This document shows positions 9,161-21,187 of a stretch of 64,000 nucleotides of DNA, piece by piece; within the stretch, counting starts at the first letter, position 1, and each line of letters begins with the position of its first letter. The stretch covers positions 16,957,001 through 17,021,000 of the forward strand of contig CM048845.1 of NCBI GenBank assembly GCA_026545225.1, read 5' to 3'. Both the position numbers and the translations under genes were made by a program. The DNA comes from Cornus controversa. Lineage: Eukaryota > Streptophyta > Magnoliopsida > Cornales > Cornaceae. The notes beneath the pieces are model-generated. The model saw only the letters and a program-made list of their open reading frames with translations. It made no database searches and was not told the origin of the DNA.

Positions 9161-11620
9161 TATTACTTCAGGCATTTGAAATCCTTTAGGGTTTTCATAT
9201 AAATATCACTATCAAGTGATCCATATAAATATTCTGTAATCACGTCCATTAGATGCATATTTAGCTTTTCTGTTACTATCAAATTAATCAGGAATCAAAA
9301 TATAATTACATCCATTACCGAAGAGTATGTCTCCTCATAATCAATACCAGGCCACTGTGAGAAACCTTGTGCCACTAAGCGGGCTTTGTATCTCATAATT
9401 TTATTTTTCTCATTTCTTTTTCGTACAAATACCCATTTGTACCCTACAGGCTTGACACCTTCAGGTGTCTAAATTACTGGTCCAAATACTTCACGTTTTG
9501 CCAGTGAATTTAATTCTGCCTGTATTGCAGCTTTCCATTTTGGCCAATCATTTCTATATCGACATTCGTCGATGTATTGAGGTTCCAGATCCTCGTTATC
9601 TGTTGTAATATCAAGAGCAACTGCAAAAAAGAATATGTTGTCTGCAAGAATTTCATTTATATTCCATCGCTTTATATAATTTATTGATATCTCATCATTT
9701 TCAGGTATAACTACCTCTTTTTATGCCTCATTAAGAGCTATTATTTCTTCAGGGGTTATTATTTCTCCCTTTGTAAGTATGGTCTCCTCAGGAGTGTCTT
9801 CTTCTTTATCTACTTTCTCTTGTACTTTTCTCTTTCGAGGAACAGTGTCTTTTACACCAATGGGTCTCCCATGCTTTAGGCGTGTTTTAGATGCATCTAC
9901 TTTAATACTTATAGATTGTCCAATAGGGACATTTATTAGTGCTGAAAAATTGGCAGCAGGGATATCAGATTGTATCATTTTATTTGTATCAGTATATGCA
10001 TTTGGCAATTGATTAGTAATACTTCACAAATGAATGATCCTCTTAACTTCAAGTTCTCTTTGATCTGTAAGAGGATCAAAATGTGATAATGTTGTTGCAT
10101 TCCAAGTGATTTCATGTTGTTATTCAGGCTGTATCATTTCTCTTCCTAATAGTGGGAATACCACCTCATCAAAATGATAATCAGCAAATCTTGCTTTAAA
10201 CAAGTCTCCTGTCATAGGTTCAAGATATCTAATGATAGATGGAGAGTCAAAACCTACATAAATTTCAATTCTACGCTGAGGGCCCATTTTTGTTCGTTGT
10301 GGTGGTGAAGTTGGCACAAAAATAGAATAACCAAAAACTCGTAAGTGAGAGATATTTGGTTGTTGACCAACCATAAGTTGTAGAGGTGAAAAATTATGGT
10401 AAGTGGTTGGTCTAATACGAACTAATGATGTTGCATGCAATATGGCATGTCCCCCGGCTGACACAGGGAGTTTTGTTCTCATAAGTAATGGTCTAGCAAT
10501 CAATTGAAAATATTTTATAAAAGACTCTCGTAGACCATTTTGAGTATGAGTGTGTGGAACAGGGTGTTCAACATCATTGCCAATAGACATACAATAGTCA
10601 TTGAAAGTTTGAGATGTAAATTATTCGGCATTATCCAGACGAATTGGCTTGATTGGATAATCCGAAAATTGTACTCGTAAACGAATTATTTGAGCCAAAA
10701 GTTTAGCAAATGCTACATTTCTAGTAGAAAGTAAACAAACATGGGACCATCGAGTTGAGGCATCAATTAAGACCATAAAATAGCAAAATGGTCCATATGA
10801 TGGGTGAATAGGCCCACATATATCCCCGTGGATTCTTTGTAAGAAATCAGGGGATTCAACAACAACTTTTGAAGGAAATAGCCTCATAATTAACTTTCTT
10901 TGTGAGCGTGCAATGCATGTATAATCACTTATTAAACGAATTTTCTGATTCTTTAATAGATGCCCATTTAAATTTTTAATAATTTGGCGCATTATTGTTG
11001 ACTCAGAATGACCAAGGCAATTATGTCATAATATAAAATTATTTGGGTCAGAGCACTTTTGGTGCATCACTACATGTGATTCAATTGCTCTTATATTCAT
11101 AAAATATAACCCAAAAGAGAAAGCATGAAGTTTCTCTAAAACACACTTCTTGTATTAAATAGTTGATGTAATGCATAGATATTCTATACTACCTTTATTT
11201 ATTGTTTCAATATAATATCTATTATGACGTATATCTTTAAAACTCAACAGATTTCTCTTGGATCTGGTTGAGAGAGAGAATCATCAATATGCAATTGCGT
11301 TTCATATAGTAACACAATATTAGCCCTCCCAGAACCATCAATCAGATCTATGGAACCTGATATGGTATTGACATTAGCTTCAGCTAATTTTATATGAAAA
11401 AAAATATTTTCTATCTCTAAGGATAATATGTGTCGTGGCACTATTCACCAAATATATATCTTCATCATTTATCTTGGATGTGGGCAATACGTTGATCAAA
11501 TCCATTTTCTAAAAATAAACAAACTTCATTACATTAATAAAAATAGAATTACAAACAAAACTGGTAATAACACACATTTAAAAATCAAAGGAAACAATAT
11601 CTAATTGATGTGGACATTTC
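9161..11620 (-). pseudogene. Copia 1 pol, 5' part: protease, integrase and first half of RT
   Basis: Minus strand, right to left. Protease-like block at about 11244-11500: the motif is NSATTH where the catalytic motif normally begins with Asp, so the active site is lost; GSGRANIVL follows. Integrase at about 10120-11200: GPIHPSYGPFCYFMVLIDAS carries a core aspartate region, then IRLDNAE with a stop, then HTQNGLRES. The conserved PQRRIEIYVGFDSPSIIRYL of the integrase C-terminal region is also present. RT start at about 9166-9440: [20 protein letters not shown] and then LYGSLDSDIYMK. Many stops and frameshifts separate the blocks. The RT is interrupted at 9160 by the CACTA and resumes at 1556. 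Confidence 0.92.
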
Positions 11621-11639
11621 CATCATCAGTCCACTGATT

Positions 11640-12673
11640 ATTGATTTCAGGGAGGTCTTCAAAGAAATCTTAAATATCAAGGTGATTGATGGCTATCGGT
11701 TCATAATTTTCGATAGCATTTGTTTTAATCCCCTTTTCCTTCCCTTTTCCTTTGAGTGAAGCTTGATATAACTCAACGAAGTGTTTGGCGTTCGGCAGGT
11801 TTGTGACCAATGCCCTTTCATTCCACATCGAAAACAATCATTTTTATATTGTTTGGAGGGTGCATTCGGCACACCTTTTAATTTTTCTTGCTTAGCCTCA
11901 CTTGCATTTTTTTCATGATAATATAGTGTGTAGTTCCTACTAGGAAACTCAAATGAAGGATAACCACCATAATTATTATTTTTATCGCGGCCACAACCAC
12001 GGCCACGTCCATAACCACAACCACGTCCTCAATCACGTCCATGTCCACGACCGCAACCATTAAAAGATGCTGAATGTGCTTCAGTTAATGAAGTTGATCC
12101 GGTCAGACGGGATATGTGATTTTCTAATAAGAGCTCATTATTTTGTTCAGCCACTAATAAACAAGATATCAACTTAGAATATCTTATAAAATGTCTCTCT
12201 CGATACTGCTCCTGGAGGAGCAAGTTCGAGGGATGAAATGTGGGAAATATTTTTTCTAACATATTTACATCATTTTTAGGCTCTCCACATAAGTTCATTT
12301 GGGAGCTAATTCAGAATAGTGTTGAATTATATTCTATTACCGATTTATAATCGGACAACTTCAATTTTGATCAATTGTCTCGAGCTCTTGGAAAGATTAT
12401 AGTTCTTTGATGTTCAAACCTATCCTTCAAATTTTTTCATAGTACAGACAGGTCTTTTATTGTAAGATACTCAGATTTTAAATCCTCATGTATGTGATGG
12501 CGAATGAAAATCATTGTCATTGCCCGTTCTTGCATTGATGCTTTATTTCCTTCTTTGATCGTCTCTCCAAAAGTTTTAGCATCCAAATGGATTTCAGCAT
12601 CGAGATTCCATGATAAATAATTTCTGCCCAAAATATCAAGGACAGTAAAGTCGAGCTTTGCAAGATTTAACAT
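11640..12673 (-). pseudogene. Copia 1 gag with CCHC zinc knuckle
   Basis: Minus strand, from a start at 12673 (MLNLAKLDFTVLDILGRNYL), a canonical plant copia gag N-terminus including NYLSWNLDAEIHLDAK. The next open piece (12029-12298) carries LLVAEQNNELLLENH. A Gly/Arg-rich repeat region follows (CGRGHGRD and a run of CCACG-type codons at 11990-12060). At about 11795-11850 there is a zinc knuckle C-x2-C-x4-H-x4-C (CFRCGMKGHWSQTC). At least three frame breaks are present. Gag packages element RNA; this copy is dead. Confidence 0.9.
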
Positions 12674-12897
12674 TATCAGTATACTATTTATTGGAAGAGA
12701 AATATAATTAGAATTTTATATGTAAGTATAGTATATTGTTATAATAAAATAAATAACAAGCATGTCACTTCGCAATCGAGAAGGACTTTATATATAAGTA
12801 TATTGAAATGACACAAGCATGCCGATTTTCCAATCGGGAATGATATTGTTATGTTAAGTTAAATTAGTATAAGTATGTCAGTTCTCTAATTGAAAAA

Positions 12898-12904
<7 letters not shown>

Positions 12905-12945
<41 letters not shown>
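12905..12945. repeat. (TA)n microsatellite in copia 1 leader
   Basis: About 20 uninterrupted TA units between the gag start and the 5' LTR of copia 1. Confidence 0.97.
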
Positions 12946-12946
<1 letters not shown>

Positions 12947-13036
12947 AAATGACATAAACATAATTTTCGTACCTTTTATTTAGAAATGAAAAATAAAATT
13001 GTCTTCTCAGTTGGTCAGAACTTCGTGTTGATAACA

Positions 13037-13280
13037 TGTTGTAATAATAAATGATAAACTACTATATTGTAATAGTAGTAGTATATACGAAGGCTCTGTT
13101 TGCTTTTTATAATAACTGTGATAGAGAGAATATAGGTAATAGAGATTGAGAAAGAGTAGGATAAGAGTTAGAGAGATTTCTGTAACTTCAAAGAAGTGCT
13201 TTATTTATAACACACTGATTTTATATATACAGGCAAATGAGGAGGTGGGAGATATTTTATTTGGATAGATAGGCTTGTCA
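13037..13280 (-). repeat. 5' LTR of copia 1
   Basis: On the minus strand this 244-bp segment starts TGACAAGCC at 13280 and ends TTACAACA at 13037, the usual TG...CA ends. It contains a TATA-like box (TGTATATATAAAA, about 13225) and an AATAAAG-type signal. The sequence next to its inner end (TGTTATCAACACGA) sits where the primer binding site should be. The partner LTR is missing because the 3' end of the element is truncated, so the boundaries rest on ends and position only. Confidence 0.72.
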
Positions 13281-13330
13281 TTAGTACACCCACGTGGGAA
13301 TGAACCCACATGCTTATCCCACTTGCAACA

Positions 13331-14000
13331 CCTTATTTATTTTTCATTGGCTAAAAAACAACCCTCATTTATTTATTTATTTAGCATAAAACTCCCTCCA
13401 ACTAATAAAAACCTTATGAGAGGGGTTATTACTTATGATGACAAAAATGCCCTTCTCATCTATTTATTTTTCATTTTTATGTTTTTTTTTAAAAAATTAT
13501 TTTTTTGCTAATATTATAATATTATTATTTTTATTTGAGGGAACACGTTGAATAACTCCTTAGAAGATAAATTAAATTTTTGTTCATCGCTTCCAATAAA
13601 TAAAAATTATAAGGGAAGGTAAAACAATGAGATAAAAACTATACTAAAAATTACGATTAACTTGAGAGATAAAATGATAAGAGAATGACAGAAAAATAAA
13701 ATTACTCACAAACCACCTATTCATCATATTATATACAATTACAAATAATTAAGAATAAAGTTTTCCAAAATATACAATTTCTCATATTTATCAAAATCTA
13801 TGATTTAAATGGTATTATTGAAAATAAATAGCATTGTCATTAAAAAAAAGTAGAATTTATTGTAAATAAATTGACCCACTTGTATCTCAGATTCCCAAAT
13901 AAAAAATTAATATTACAAAATTAGAGGATAAATAAAATTTCTTTAAAGAAACATAAAAATGAAAATAAATAGATGAGGGTGCATTTTTGTCATAAGAAGT
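13331..14000. repeat. Copy A remnant of the inverted-repeat element present whole at 21737-22526
   Basis: Aligns with the body of the copy B element, but its two terminal inverted repeat ends are missing (left end replaced at 13330, right end deleted near 13998). Confidence 0.7.
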
Positions 14001-14279
14001 TTTATGCCATGTATGACAAAAATTATTTGTCAATGGATACTAACTATATATTTTTCCTAGAATTAGTATTGTGAGTGACATGTATGACAAATTATTTTAA
14101 TAAAAGGTAGCAAAAGGAATGATTATTGCCATTTCGTATTTTTTTATTAGTTTTAATTACAAATTTATTAACATAATTCTTATTTTGTTATTACAAATTA
14201 GAGCTAATTACAATTTTGTTATAGCAAACTAGACCTATGAAAAAGAAGGAACAAAAGCATATTAAGTGATAAAACTTTA

Positions 14280-14530
14280 CCATAAATGGAGCTTTGCGTC
14301 TTGGGCCATCGCCTCAATGGCCTTAGGCTTCAGCCATGTCCTCCACCTCCCAAGTAGGTAGGTTGAGGCTTCAAATTCTAATAGGAATAAATGAGAATTC
14401 GGGTTAGATGGTATAAGGTCTTTTCTCCTTTGAAATAGTTAAGTGTTCGTGCTCGGGTTAGATGGTATAAACTCTTTTCTCCTTTGAGATAGTTGAGTGT
14501 TCGGGCTCCAACGAGGCCAGTAACCATCAA
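14280..14530. repeat. SINE-like repeat in copy A
   Basis: Contains TGTCCTCCACCTCCCAAG...GGTTGAGGCTTCAAATTC and then two copies of GGTTAGATGGTATAA...CTTTTCTCCTTTGA. The tRNA-like spacing of box A/box B-like motifs suggests a tRNA-derived SINE. A related sequence lies in copy B (22850-23110), and a fragment near 63935. No poly-A tail or target duplication was found. Confidence 0.4.
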
Positions 14531-14701
14531 TCAGTATGGATTACATTAAGTGCATAAAACTCTTCGGTATATAAAAAATATGCAAATATCCACTGATGTT
14601 CGCAAAACCCCTTACATTTTTCAATTTGGGCAAATAAAGACAAATCTTCAATTTGAACAATGACTAAAGTACTCTTATTTTATAAATAAATAATAAAAAA
14701 T

Positions 14702-15393
14702 GGTAAAGTGCAAATAACCCCTACTATATTGAAATTGTGCAAATACTCATGTTCAATTAACTCCCTTGCATTTTTAAAATTGTGCAAATAAAGTACAAAT
14801 AAAGACATTTTGTCAATTTAACAATTAAAATGTCTCAAATACCCTTACATCCTTGTGCTATGCTTGGATGTCCAAAAAGGGCCCATCCGAATATCAATTT
14901 CTTATTTATTTAGAAAATGTGCGAACACATGATTAGTTTTCACTCGCTGAGCCCAACTAGTGTATCCATTTCTAGGCCTATCCAAAATAATAAAATAATT
15001 AATATATATTTTTAATTAATATAATAATAAAAATATCAATTTATTATTTATTTATAAATTGTGTGAATACCCTATTCATTTTCATTCACCAAGCCTAACT
15101 AGTGGGTCCATTTTCGGGCCCATTTGAAATAATAAAATATATTTTTAATTAATTTGAAAAAATAGGAAATATGACATCCAAACATTGGATAAGGGTGTTA
15201 AACGTTGTGAGTAGCATTTTGGTTATTTAAAAGGGGCATTTTGGAGTTTTCAATGATTTTTTTTAATCATAATTGACGGATGGGGGGTATTTGCATAGAT
15301 TTTTCAAATATTTGGGGGTTATATGCAGATACTATACTGCAGAGGTGTTTTGTACACAATTTGTATATAGTAAGAGTTTTTTTGACCTTTACC
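14702..15393. mobile_element. Inverted-repeat (MITE-like) element, GGTAAAGTGCAAA family, copy A
   Basis: Starts GGTAAAGTGCAAATAACCCC and ends with AGAGTTTTTTTGACCTTTACC, close to the reverse complement of the start. The interior has repeated 'GTGCAAATAA...' phrases and no coding. The copy B counterpart is 23291-23992. Confidence 0.65.
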
Positions 15394-16102
15394 TTTAAAA
15401 AGAGACAAAACATGAAATGACAATAAGGGTATTTTTGGATTTTTAAAAAATTCTGACATCATCAATTTTCAATAGGGAACAATTCCAAATAGCATGAGTG
15501 TTTCTTGCATAATTTCTGTATGACATGAGGTTTTATGCACTTAATCCTAGAATAAATTAACTACATGCGATAACATACCTATGCGAGGGAAAATTCTAGA
15601 TTATGGACGGATAGTCCTTGCCAATTTGATTTACGAGCATATATGTGCCATGGTCTAATGTTTATGAAAGTAAAAATTGTCATGTTATTAAACCCATTGG
15701 AAACATTAGCAGTTTCTTGAGAAGCTAAGTCTCTTTCACAACACTTTGGCATTTGTCAGAAAATACTCTATTAGTTTCAGCTCATCACTCTGTCCTAGAA
15801 ATCCAAAAATTCAATTTCTTAGAGATGCAAAGATACACATAAAACGAGACATAACTTCTGGTTCAACAAAATTGAAATCCTTGGAAGCTTTATGTCGACA
15901 GTGCTAGAGACAGAAAAATCAGAAGTTCATAAATTGTGAACCAAAAACTACATACATTCTTTTTTTTTTATCAGATAAGTAGAACCATACACGCACACTG
16001 CCTCCACTGAGGCTCAAACACTTGACCTCCCTTTGGAAAGCTAGGTAATTGGTCCTTGGCCAAAAACTACATACATACTTTAGATTGTTCTTTATATGTT
16101 TA

Positions 16103-16790
16103 ATCACCTTTTAATTTCTTCAAGACAAGATATACAAGGTTAGGCATGCCATTAAACAAGTCTAGTAGATATTTGCAGCCATAGCAAATGTGAACATGCA
16201 GCTCCAAACAAATCAAATTAGGGAACAAAAGCAATTTACCATCATTAGTATAGTCGAGAGCCTTAATAAGATACAAACATATATAATAGTTGAATGAGAG
16301 TTCTATATATAAGAGAATCACATAGGAAGCCAAGTAATCACTGTGGAGAGAAAGATACTCAGTAATTGGTGCATCGACCACAATTTTGTTCTCATTATAT
16401 TCATCAACATAATCTGTAGCAAAATGTAACTCGAAACTCTTCAGAGCGGGCGTGGAGACATCAAAAACTAATTTTTCACAATCCGGAACAAACACTTTTA
16501 TGGACATAACGAAAGAGATTTTCTGTCAAGTCACCAATCTGGATAATGTACTAAAACATGAAGGATCTTTAAGAGTCTTGAAATGGGCAAGTTAGGAACA
16601 TCAAATCTAAACTCATGTCCTAATTTCATCAATTTCATGACCATCAGGCAAGTAAAGAGGCTTAAAGGTAAGTCAAAATGTGATTCGGGTGGTTCAAAAT
16701 GTATATTATGTTTTTGTACACAATGTTTTATGGCAACACTTATCGATGTATATATTCTTGATATGTAATATCCATCACTGTACGGAACTT
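16103..16790 (-). pseudogene. F-box/LRR (FBD-type)-like pseudogene, copy A
   Basis: The minus strand encodes leucine-rich segments typical of plant F-box/FBD/LRR proteins. Upstream block (about 16560-16790): PLSLFTCLMVMKLMKLGHEF then DVPNLPISRLLKILHV. After a frame break, the open stretch 16100-16507 reads VPDCEKLVFDVSTPALKSFE, then KIVVDAPITEYLSLHSDY, and ends in LLDLFNGMPNLVYLVLKKLK. The pattern 'I.TPALKSFEL...VVDAP..EYL' is characteristic of the LRR region of these ubiquitin-ligase adaptors. No F-box domain was found upstream and frames are broken, so this is a remnant. Confidence 0.72.
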
Positions 16791-17280
16791 GAAGTTAGGA
16801 CAAACCATGATTGAGAAGTAAATACACTAAATAAAAAAATTCATAAATGAATAGAAACAGTAATAACCAAAAAAAAAAAAGATAAGTAAAATAAAATAAA
16901 AAAGCAAAACAAACCAAAATATAGTCAATAAATAGTGTTTTTAATAATTCAATCATGGACAATAATTCAAAAAATAATCATATATAAAAATATAAATCAA
17001 TATATATAGCTATTTCAGATCAAATAGTAAAAAGAACAGATCCATAGTGAAACCAAATGTGTGAGGGGAAGATAAATACATTAAAATATACAAACCAAAT
17101 CAGACAAATTTTAATACACTTGTCTTAATCTTCTGAAAGAGAAATCTGGAGAATATATCTAGAAAGTATGGTTAAAACTATTGTAGATTTTTCTAAATAA
17201 TTGTAGATTTTTGTAACAATAGAAAAATCTAGAAAAATAATGAGTTGTGGGTCGAATATAAATACTCCCAGGGTTAACTA
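16791..17280. other. AT-rich non-coding stretch in copy A
   Basis: A-rich sequence (runs of AAAATAAAATAAAAAAG around 16880-16905) with no coding signal. It includes the site (about 17055) where copy B received the LINE. Confidence 0.6.
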
Positions 17281-17480
17281 TGAGAACCAAAGCAATGAGG
17301 TGGGAGTGAGAACGTAAATATTGCAAGGCTTACGTATGAAAATAAAAGCAATGAGGTGGGAGTGAGACTGTAAATAATGCAAGGTTTACCTATGAAAATT
17401 AAACAGTCAAATTACGACAATATGGGACTGAAACTAGAAATACTGGTTACCTATCAAAATCAAACAGGCAAATTACGACA
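17281..17480 (+). repeat. Diverged tandem repeat, about 3.5 copies, unit 50-60 bp
   Basis: The phrase CAATGAGGTGGGAGTGAGA...GTAAATA..GCAAGG.TTAC.TATGAAAAT recurs at about 17293, 17350 and (partly) 17425. Copy B has only about one unit (32033-32080), so the array expanded in A or contracted in B. Confidence 0.75.
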
Positions 17481-19520
17481 CAAAGGAGTTGACTACGACA
17501 CATTTACCGGCCTTCTCATTTTGAGAACTGCTTCTGAACTTGGGTTGTAAAAATGTTGCAAATTTGTTTCTTTGGCTCCTGGCCTTTGCTTTTGTACAAA
17601 CACCTTTTTGCAATACAAACTTACCTTATCGAAAGAAAAAAAATACAATAATAACAAACAGAAACATGTATGAAAGATTATAAAAATTAATTATGTTGTC
17701 TTTTGTTAAAAAAATTGGTTAACTAAAAGAATAATACATTCCTATAGCCAAACTTGTATTCGACTGCATCATTTTGTACACGTTCTCCCGTTTATAGCGA
17801 GTGTGATTGCTCAATTTCTTAGTGATAAGTTTTTCTTGATCTTTTCAGTTTCGAACTCAACTAAACATTGCAACCAAGCCAGTTTTTTATTTTGTACCAA
17901 ATTTATTTATACCAAACATATCTTAATTTGGAAGATGATATTGAGTTTAAGTAAAAGCAAACCAATTTTTAATAGAGGGGGAGTTGGTATGTAGTAAATC
18001 GCCTCATACTTTTCTTGAAGCGCCATTATCATCTCCTACTCTTGTCACAAAACTGAAACTTTTTCACAATAAAATTTGGAAAAGCAAAATTACAAATTTT
18101 TGTGGTATTAACACATAATTCCAATGGTGCGAATGGAAGCCAGCTAGCTAGAAAAAGTCTAGTTAGAAACATCACGATTCCATTTGGATTACTATCCATT
18201 ATATCTATTCTAAAGAGACCAAAATGATGAAAGTTGAGCAAGTGAGGCAGGTCTTGTTTTGGATACTTTATAACCGAAGAAGATTGGAATAACACTTTGA
18301 AATTGCACTGCTATATGTTCATACCTCAGAGTTGAATACTTGAAGTCAAAATAGAACAAAGCCAAAAGTTTTAGCTAAGAGGTAGCATTGACATTGTGTT
18401 TTTTTTAGTGGACATATGGGATGGGTTGATTCATTGGAATAATGAGCTCATAAAGTGATGAAGGAAAGATTGTTGATGTGCATGTATATCTCATCTATCT
18501 CATTAGGGTTTCAAGAGCCAAAGCTAATAACCTTCGAATTTATTCACAAAATCCTAAAGAATCAATGGAGATTTTTAATTTAGGTCAAAGCTCAAACCTC
18601 TCCCATCATTCATGGTGCTGAGAATGTCAAAGAGGCAGCAGGGAAATAGTTGCAAATGGGTCGGTTTGGATGAAATCATGGCATGCCCTAACCATATCTA
18701 ACCCACCCACTTGTTTTTTCATAACATAATCATTTAAATACTTTCAATTACAATTGATAAACATTTGTAACCATAAAAACATTGAACTCTTAAAAATACA
18801 TTAAAAAAAAAAGAATAAAAGAAAAACAAATACAATAACCATAGATTGGGTTTCAGAACCACCCATCCTGTTTAACTCTGGCAGGCTACTTGACACTTAG
18901 TGTGGAGATCATAGTCAATATAAGACTAATTAGGTTCAGATAGAAAAAATATTAGGTACCTAGGAATATTGTCTATATAGTATTCTCCGATCCTTGTTAT
19001 TTTTCTTGATAATAAGAAATAACTATTCAATATTGGTCGGGTACTACAGTATCTGTACCCAGACGAATACCCAATATTTTCTCGTTATCATAGATGATTT
19101 AGTGCAAGTTGATTGATCACTATGCTACGTCTGCTTTTTGCACTTCTACCCCTCTCTCTCCGTTATTTTCTCAACTCCACATCCATTCAATTTAGTCATA
19201 AGCTCTATAAAAACATCTTTAGCAATATGGTTATTCTCATTGAACAACATGAATATATTCTTACTAATGGATCATTAGTCCAATGATATAACTCTCCTCT
19301 CTCAAAGAAGAGGAGAGGGGTTCGAGTATGACTATATTCTCTTACAATTGAGTATGTTGATAATTACTGTATAGAATGCTCTCGTTAAATTATCTAATAA
19401 TAAAGATGGGAAAATTCGTAATTAAGATTTGGGGTATATAAATTCTTTAGATGCTGAAAGTTTTAGACCTCTCTTTCTCTCACTTTCTACCTATATATAT
19501 AGATGGTTTGTAACTGAGCA
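17480..19520. other. Non-coding part of copy A; weak LRR-like minus ORF at 18029-18295
   Basis: Conserved with 32090-33850 of copy B. The 88-codon minus ORF (HLLNFHHFGLFRIDIMDSNP...) loosely recalls the C-terminal LRR part of F-box proteins, but its order relative to 16103-16790 is wrong and it is interrupted in copy B. I see no other gene. Confidence 0.35.
19240..19370 (+). repeat. tRNA-like (SINE-like) segment in copy A; partner at 33560-33680
   Basis: TTAGTCCAATGATATAA (box A-like) lies about 45 bp before GGGGTTCGAGTATG (box B-like). The partner in copy B has TTAGTCCAATGGTATAA and GGGGTTCGAGCATG. This spacing is typical of tRNA-derived SINE heads. The tail is not identified. Confidence 0.4.
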
Positions 19521-20825
19521 TTGGCATCCCATTGAAGATCAATTATGTAGTGAGAGGAAGAGAGGTCTTGTATGAAGATAAAGAGTCTTCTTTGGTAGCC
19601 AAGGATGACTTGCCTACACCCAAACCATGGGTTCTAAGAAGAATACTATATATATACTTAACACAAACATACATATATATGTGTGTGTGTGTACATCTAC
19701 CTTGGAGCACTTATGTGGTTTAGGAAGTCATCTTTCGGCGACCTGACCGACTCTTATCTTTCATGCTAGACCTTCTCTTCCATGGCGAAACAATGATGCC
19801 TTCTCAGCTTTGAACGGTGTCTGTACATACAATACATGTAAAAGGATAGGTATATATATATATATATATTTGGGTTATTTGATTCATACATAAAGAAGAA
19901 TTATAAAGCCGAAGCGACATTAATATATAATATATAGATATGGACCATATGATGAGTGGATAATTTACTCATTTTTGACATAAAGTAAATATTTTATTCC
20001 AACTTTGCCCTTTTTAATAATATGCATCACAAAAATTTTTGTTGGTCCATCTTATATTATTGCATCTTATAAATTCTGATAAAACAAAAGAATATTTCAT
20101 AAATTATGGTCATGTTGAGTTTTTTTTTTTTTATATTTTCATATGATTGACGTGATAAAATAAATTAAATGAAGTCAATATGAGTAACATTTTCTTGACA
20201 ATAAAAGTAGATATTGTCCTTTCAATCCATATAATTCATACGCCCTAAAATAAAATTAAGTGAAGTCACTAAAAGTTTTGGCTTGGGTTGCAAGCCTTGG
20301 AGGAGTTGTCAAGATTGGATACAATTCTAATATTCTAATATTTGAAGGTATATATCGTATAGGAGTCTTTTTTGCACTTTAGCCTGTATTGATAATATAT
20401 ATGTAATTATGTATGTATATATATATATTCTAGACGCAGTTCTTTGACAGTCAAATGTTTAAATATGATACTATGGATTCATGTTGTGATCAATAAGAAA
20501 TCAGAGCTCTATGTAAATTATAAAATTATTATTAAAAAGATATAAAGCATATACTCAATTGTCAGATCTCTATGTAAATTATAAAATTATTATTACAAAG
20601 ATATAAAGCATATACTCAATTGGCTATCTAACTTCTTTGATTAAAAATGAAAAATATTAATGATTAAAAAATGAATATAAAAATAAAAAAACATACGCAT
20701 TTATAAGTAGTGTAGATGTACAAATTTGCATTTTTATAATAAATGCAGCAATTTCTGATTGAAAGTTAAAATTCCTCAAGGGAAATATAATAGTTTTTTT
20801 TTTCCCTTCCTGTCACTTTTTTTCT
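19521..20825. other. Right part of copy A, no gene
   Basis: Matches 33850-34980. It includes short (TA)n runs near 19852-19868 and 20415-20428 and a 48-bp phrase (TCAGAGCTCTATGTAAATTATAAAATT...) repeated in tandem at about 20500 and 20562. The end of a GGGTAAAGTGCAAA-family repeat is visible at about 20365-20387. Confidence 0.55.
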
Positions 20826-20826
20826 T

Positions 20827-21187
20827 GGGTAAACTATAAAAAAACCACTTGACTATATAGAAAATATAAAAAAAAAAAAAGCACCCCTACTATTTAGTAT
20901 ATGCATATAAATCTCTATAATTTTTAAATTTGGAGCAAATAGTCCCATAATTAATATGATGTTAGAATTTTTTGAAAATCCAAAAATATCTTTTTTTTCA
21001 GTTCATGTTTTTCTTTTTTTATTTTATTTTTATAAGTAAGGGTACTTTAGTTATTTCATTGTTCAATTTCTCCCAAATTGAAGATCTGTCATTATTTGCC
21101 CAAATTGAAAACTGTAGAAAATTTTGCGAATAACACTAGTCTTTTCACAATTTCTATATGGCAGACGGATTTTTTTGCACTTTACCC
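20827..21187. mobile_element. Inverted-repeat (MITE-like) element, GGGTAAA family, 361 bp
   Basis: Begins GGGTAAACTATAAAAAAACC and ends ATTTTTTTGCACTTTACCC. The reverse complement of the end is GGGTAAAGTGCAAAAAAAT. The interior, including a block about 'CAATTTCTCCCAAATTGAAG', matches the larger member at 36988. It lies at the boundary between duplication copy A and the spacer. A target duplication is ambiguous because both flanks are T-rich. Confidence 0.72.

Larger units (their letters stand above)
661..13280 (-). mobile_element. Ty1/copia retrotransposon 1, minus strand, split by CACTA and 3'-truncated
   Basis: About 5.0 kb of copia sequence remains once the CACTA insert 1557-9160 is removed. 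From right to left: 5' LTR (13037-13280), gag with a CCHC knuckle, protease, integrase, reverse transcriptase and RNase H. RNase H is cut at 661 by an LTR terminus. Domain order protease-integrase-RT-RNase H identifies Ty1/copia, and the pol sequence is of the common plant TNT1-94-like kind. Every domain has stops or frameshifts, so it is non-functional. The RT text resumes cleanly across the CACTA insertion, showing that the CACTA hit an existing copia copy. Confidence 0.93.
13331..20825 (+). repeat. Segmental duplication copy A (partner at 21758-34980)
   Basis: Collinear with copy B almost throughout. Anchors: 13331/21758 (TTATTTATTTTTCAT), 14040/22620, 14280/22850, 15580/24150, 16100/24690, 17040/25620, then 17054/31834, 17950/32280, 19520/33850 and 20780/34950. 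Same orientation, with small indels and point differences; I judge roughly 85-93% identity by eye. It contains a broken F-box/LRR-like gene and small repeats. No gene in it is intact. Confidence 0.93.

Noticed and set aside
11878..12060. Minus ORF with a Val/Asp/Met-rich repeat
   Set aside because: It is an out-of-frame reading of the Gly/Arg-rich tail of the copia gag.
18029..18295. Possible second F-box/LRR fragment on the minus strand
   Set aside because: Similarity is weak, the order relative to the main LRR piece is reversed, and the copy B equivalent is broken; kept only as a note.
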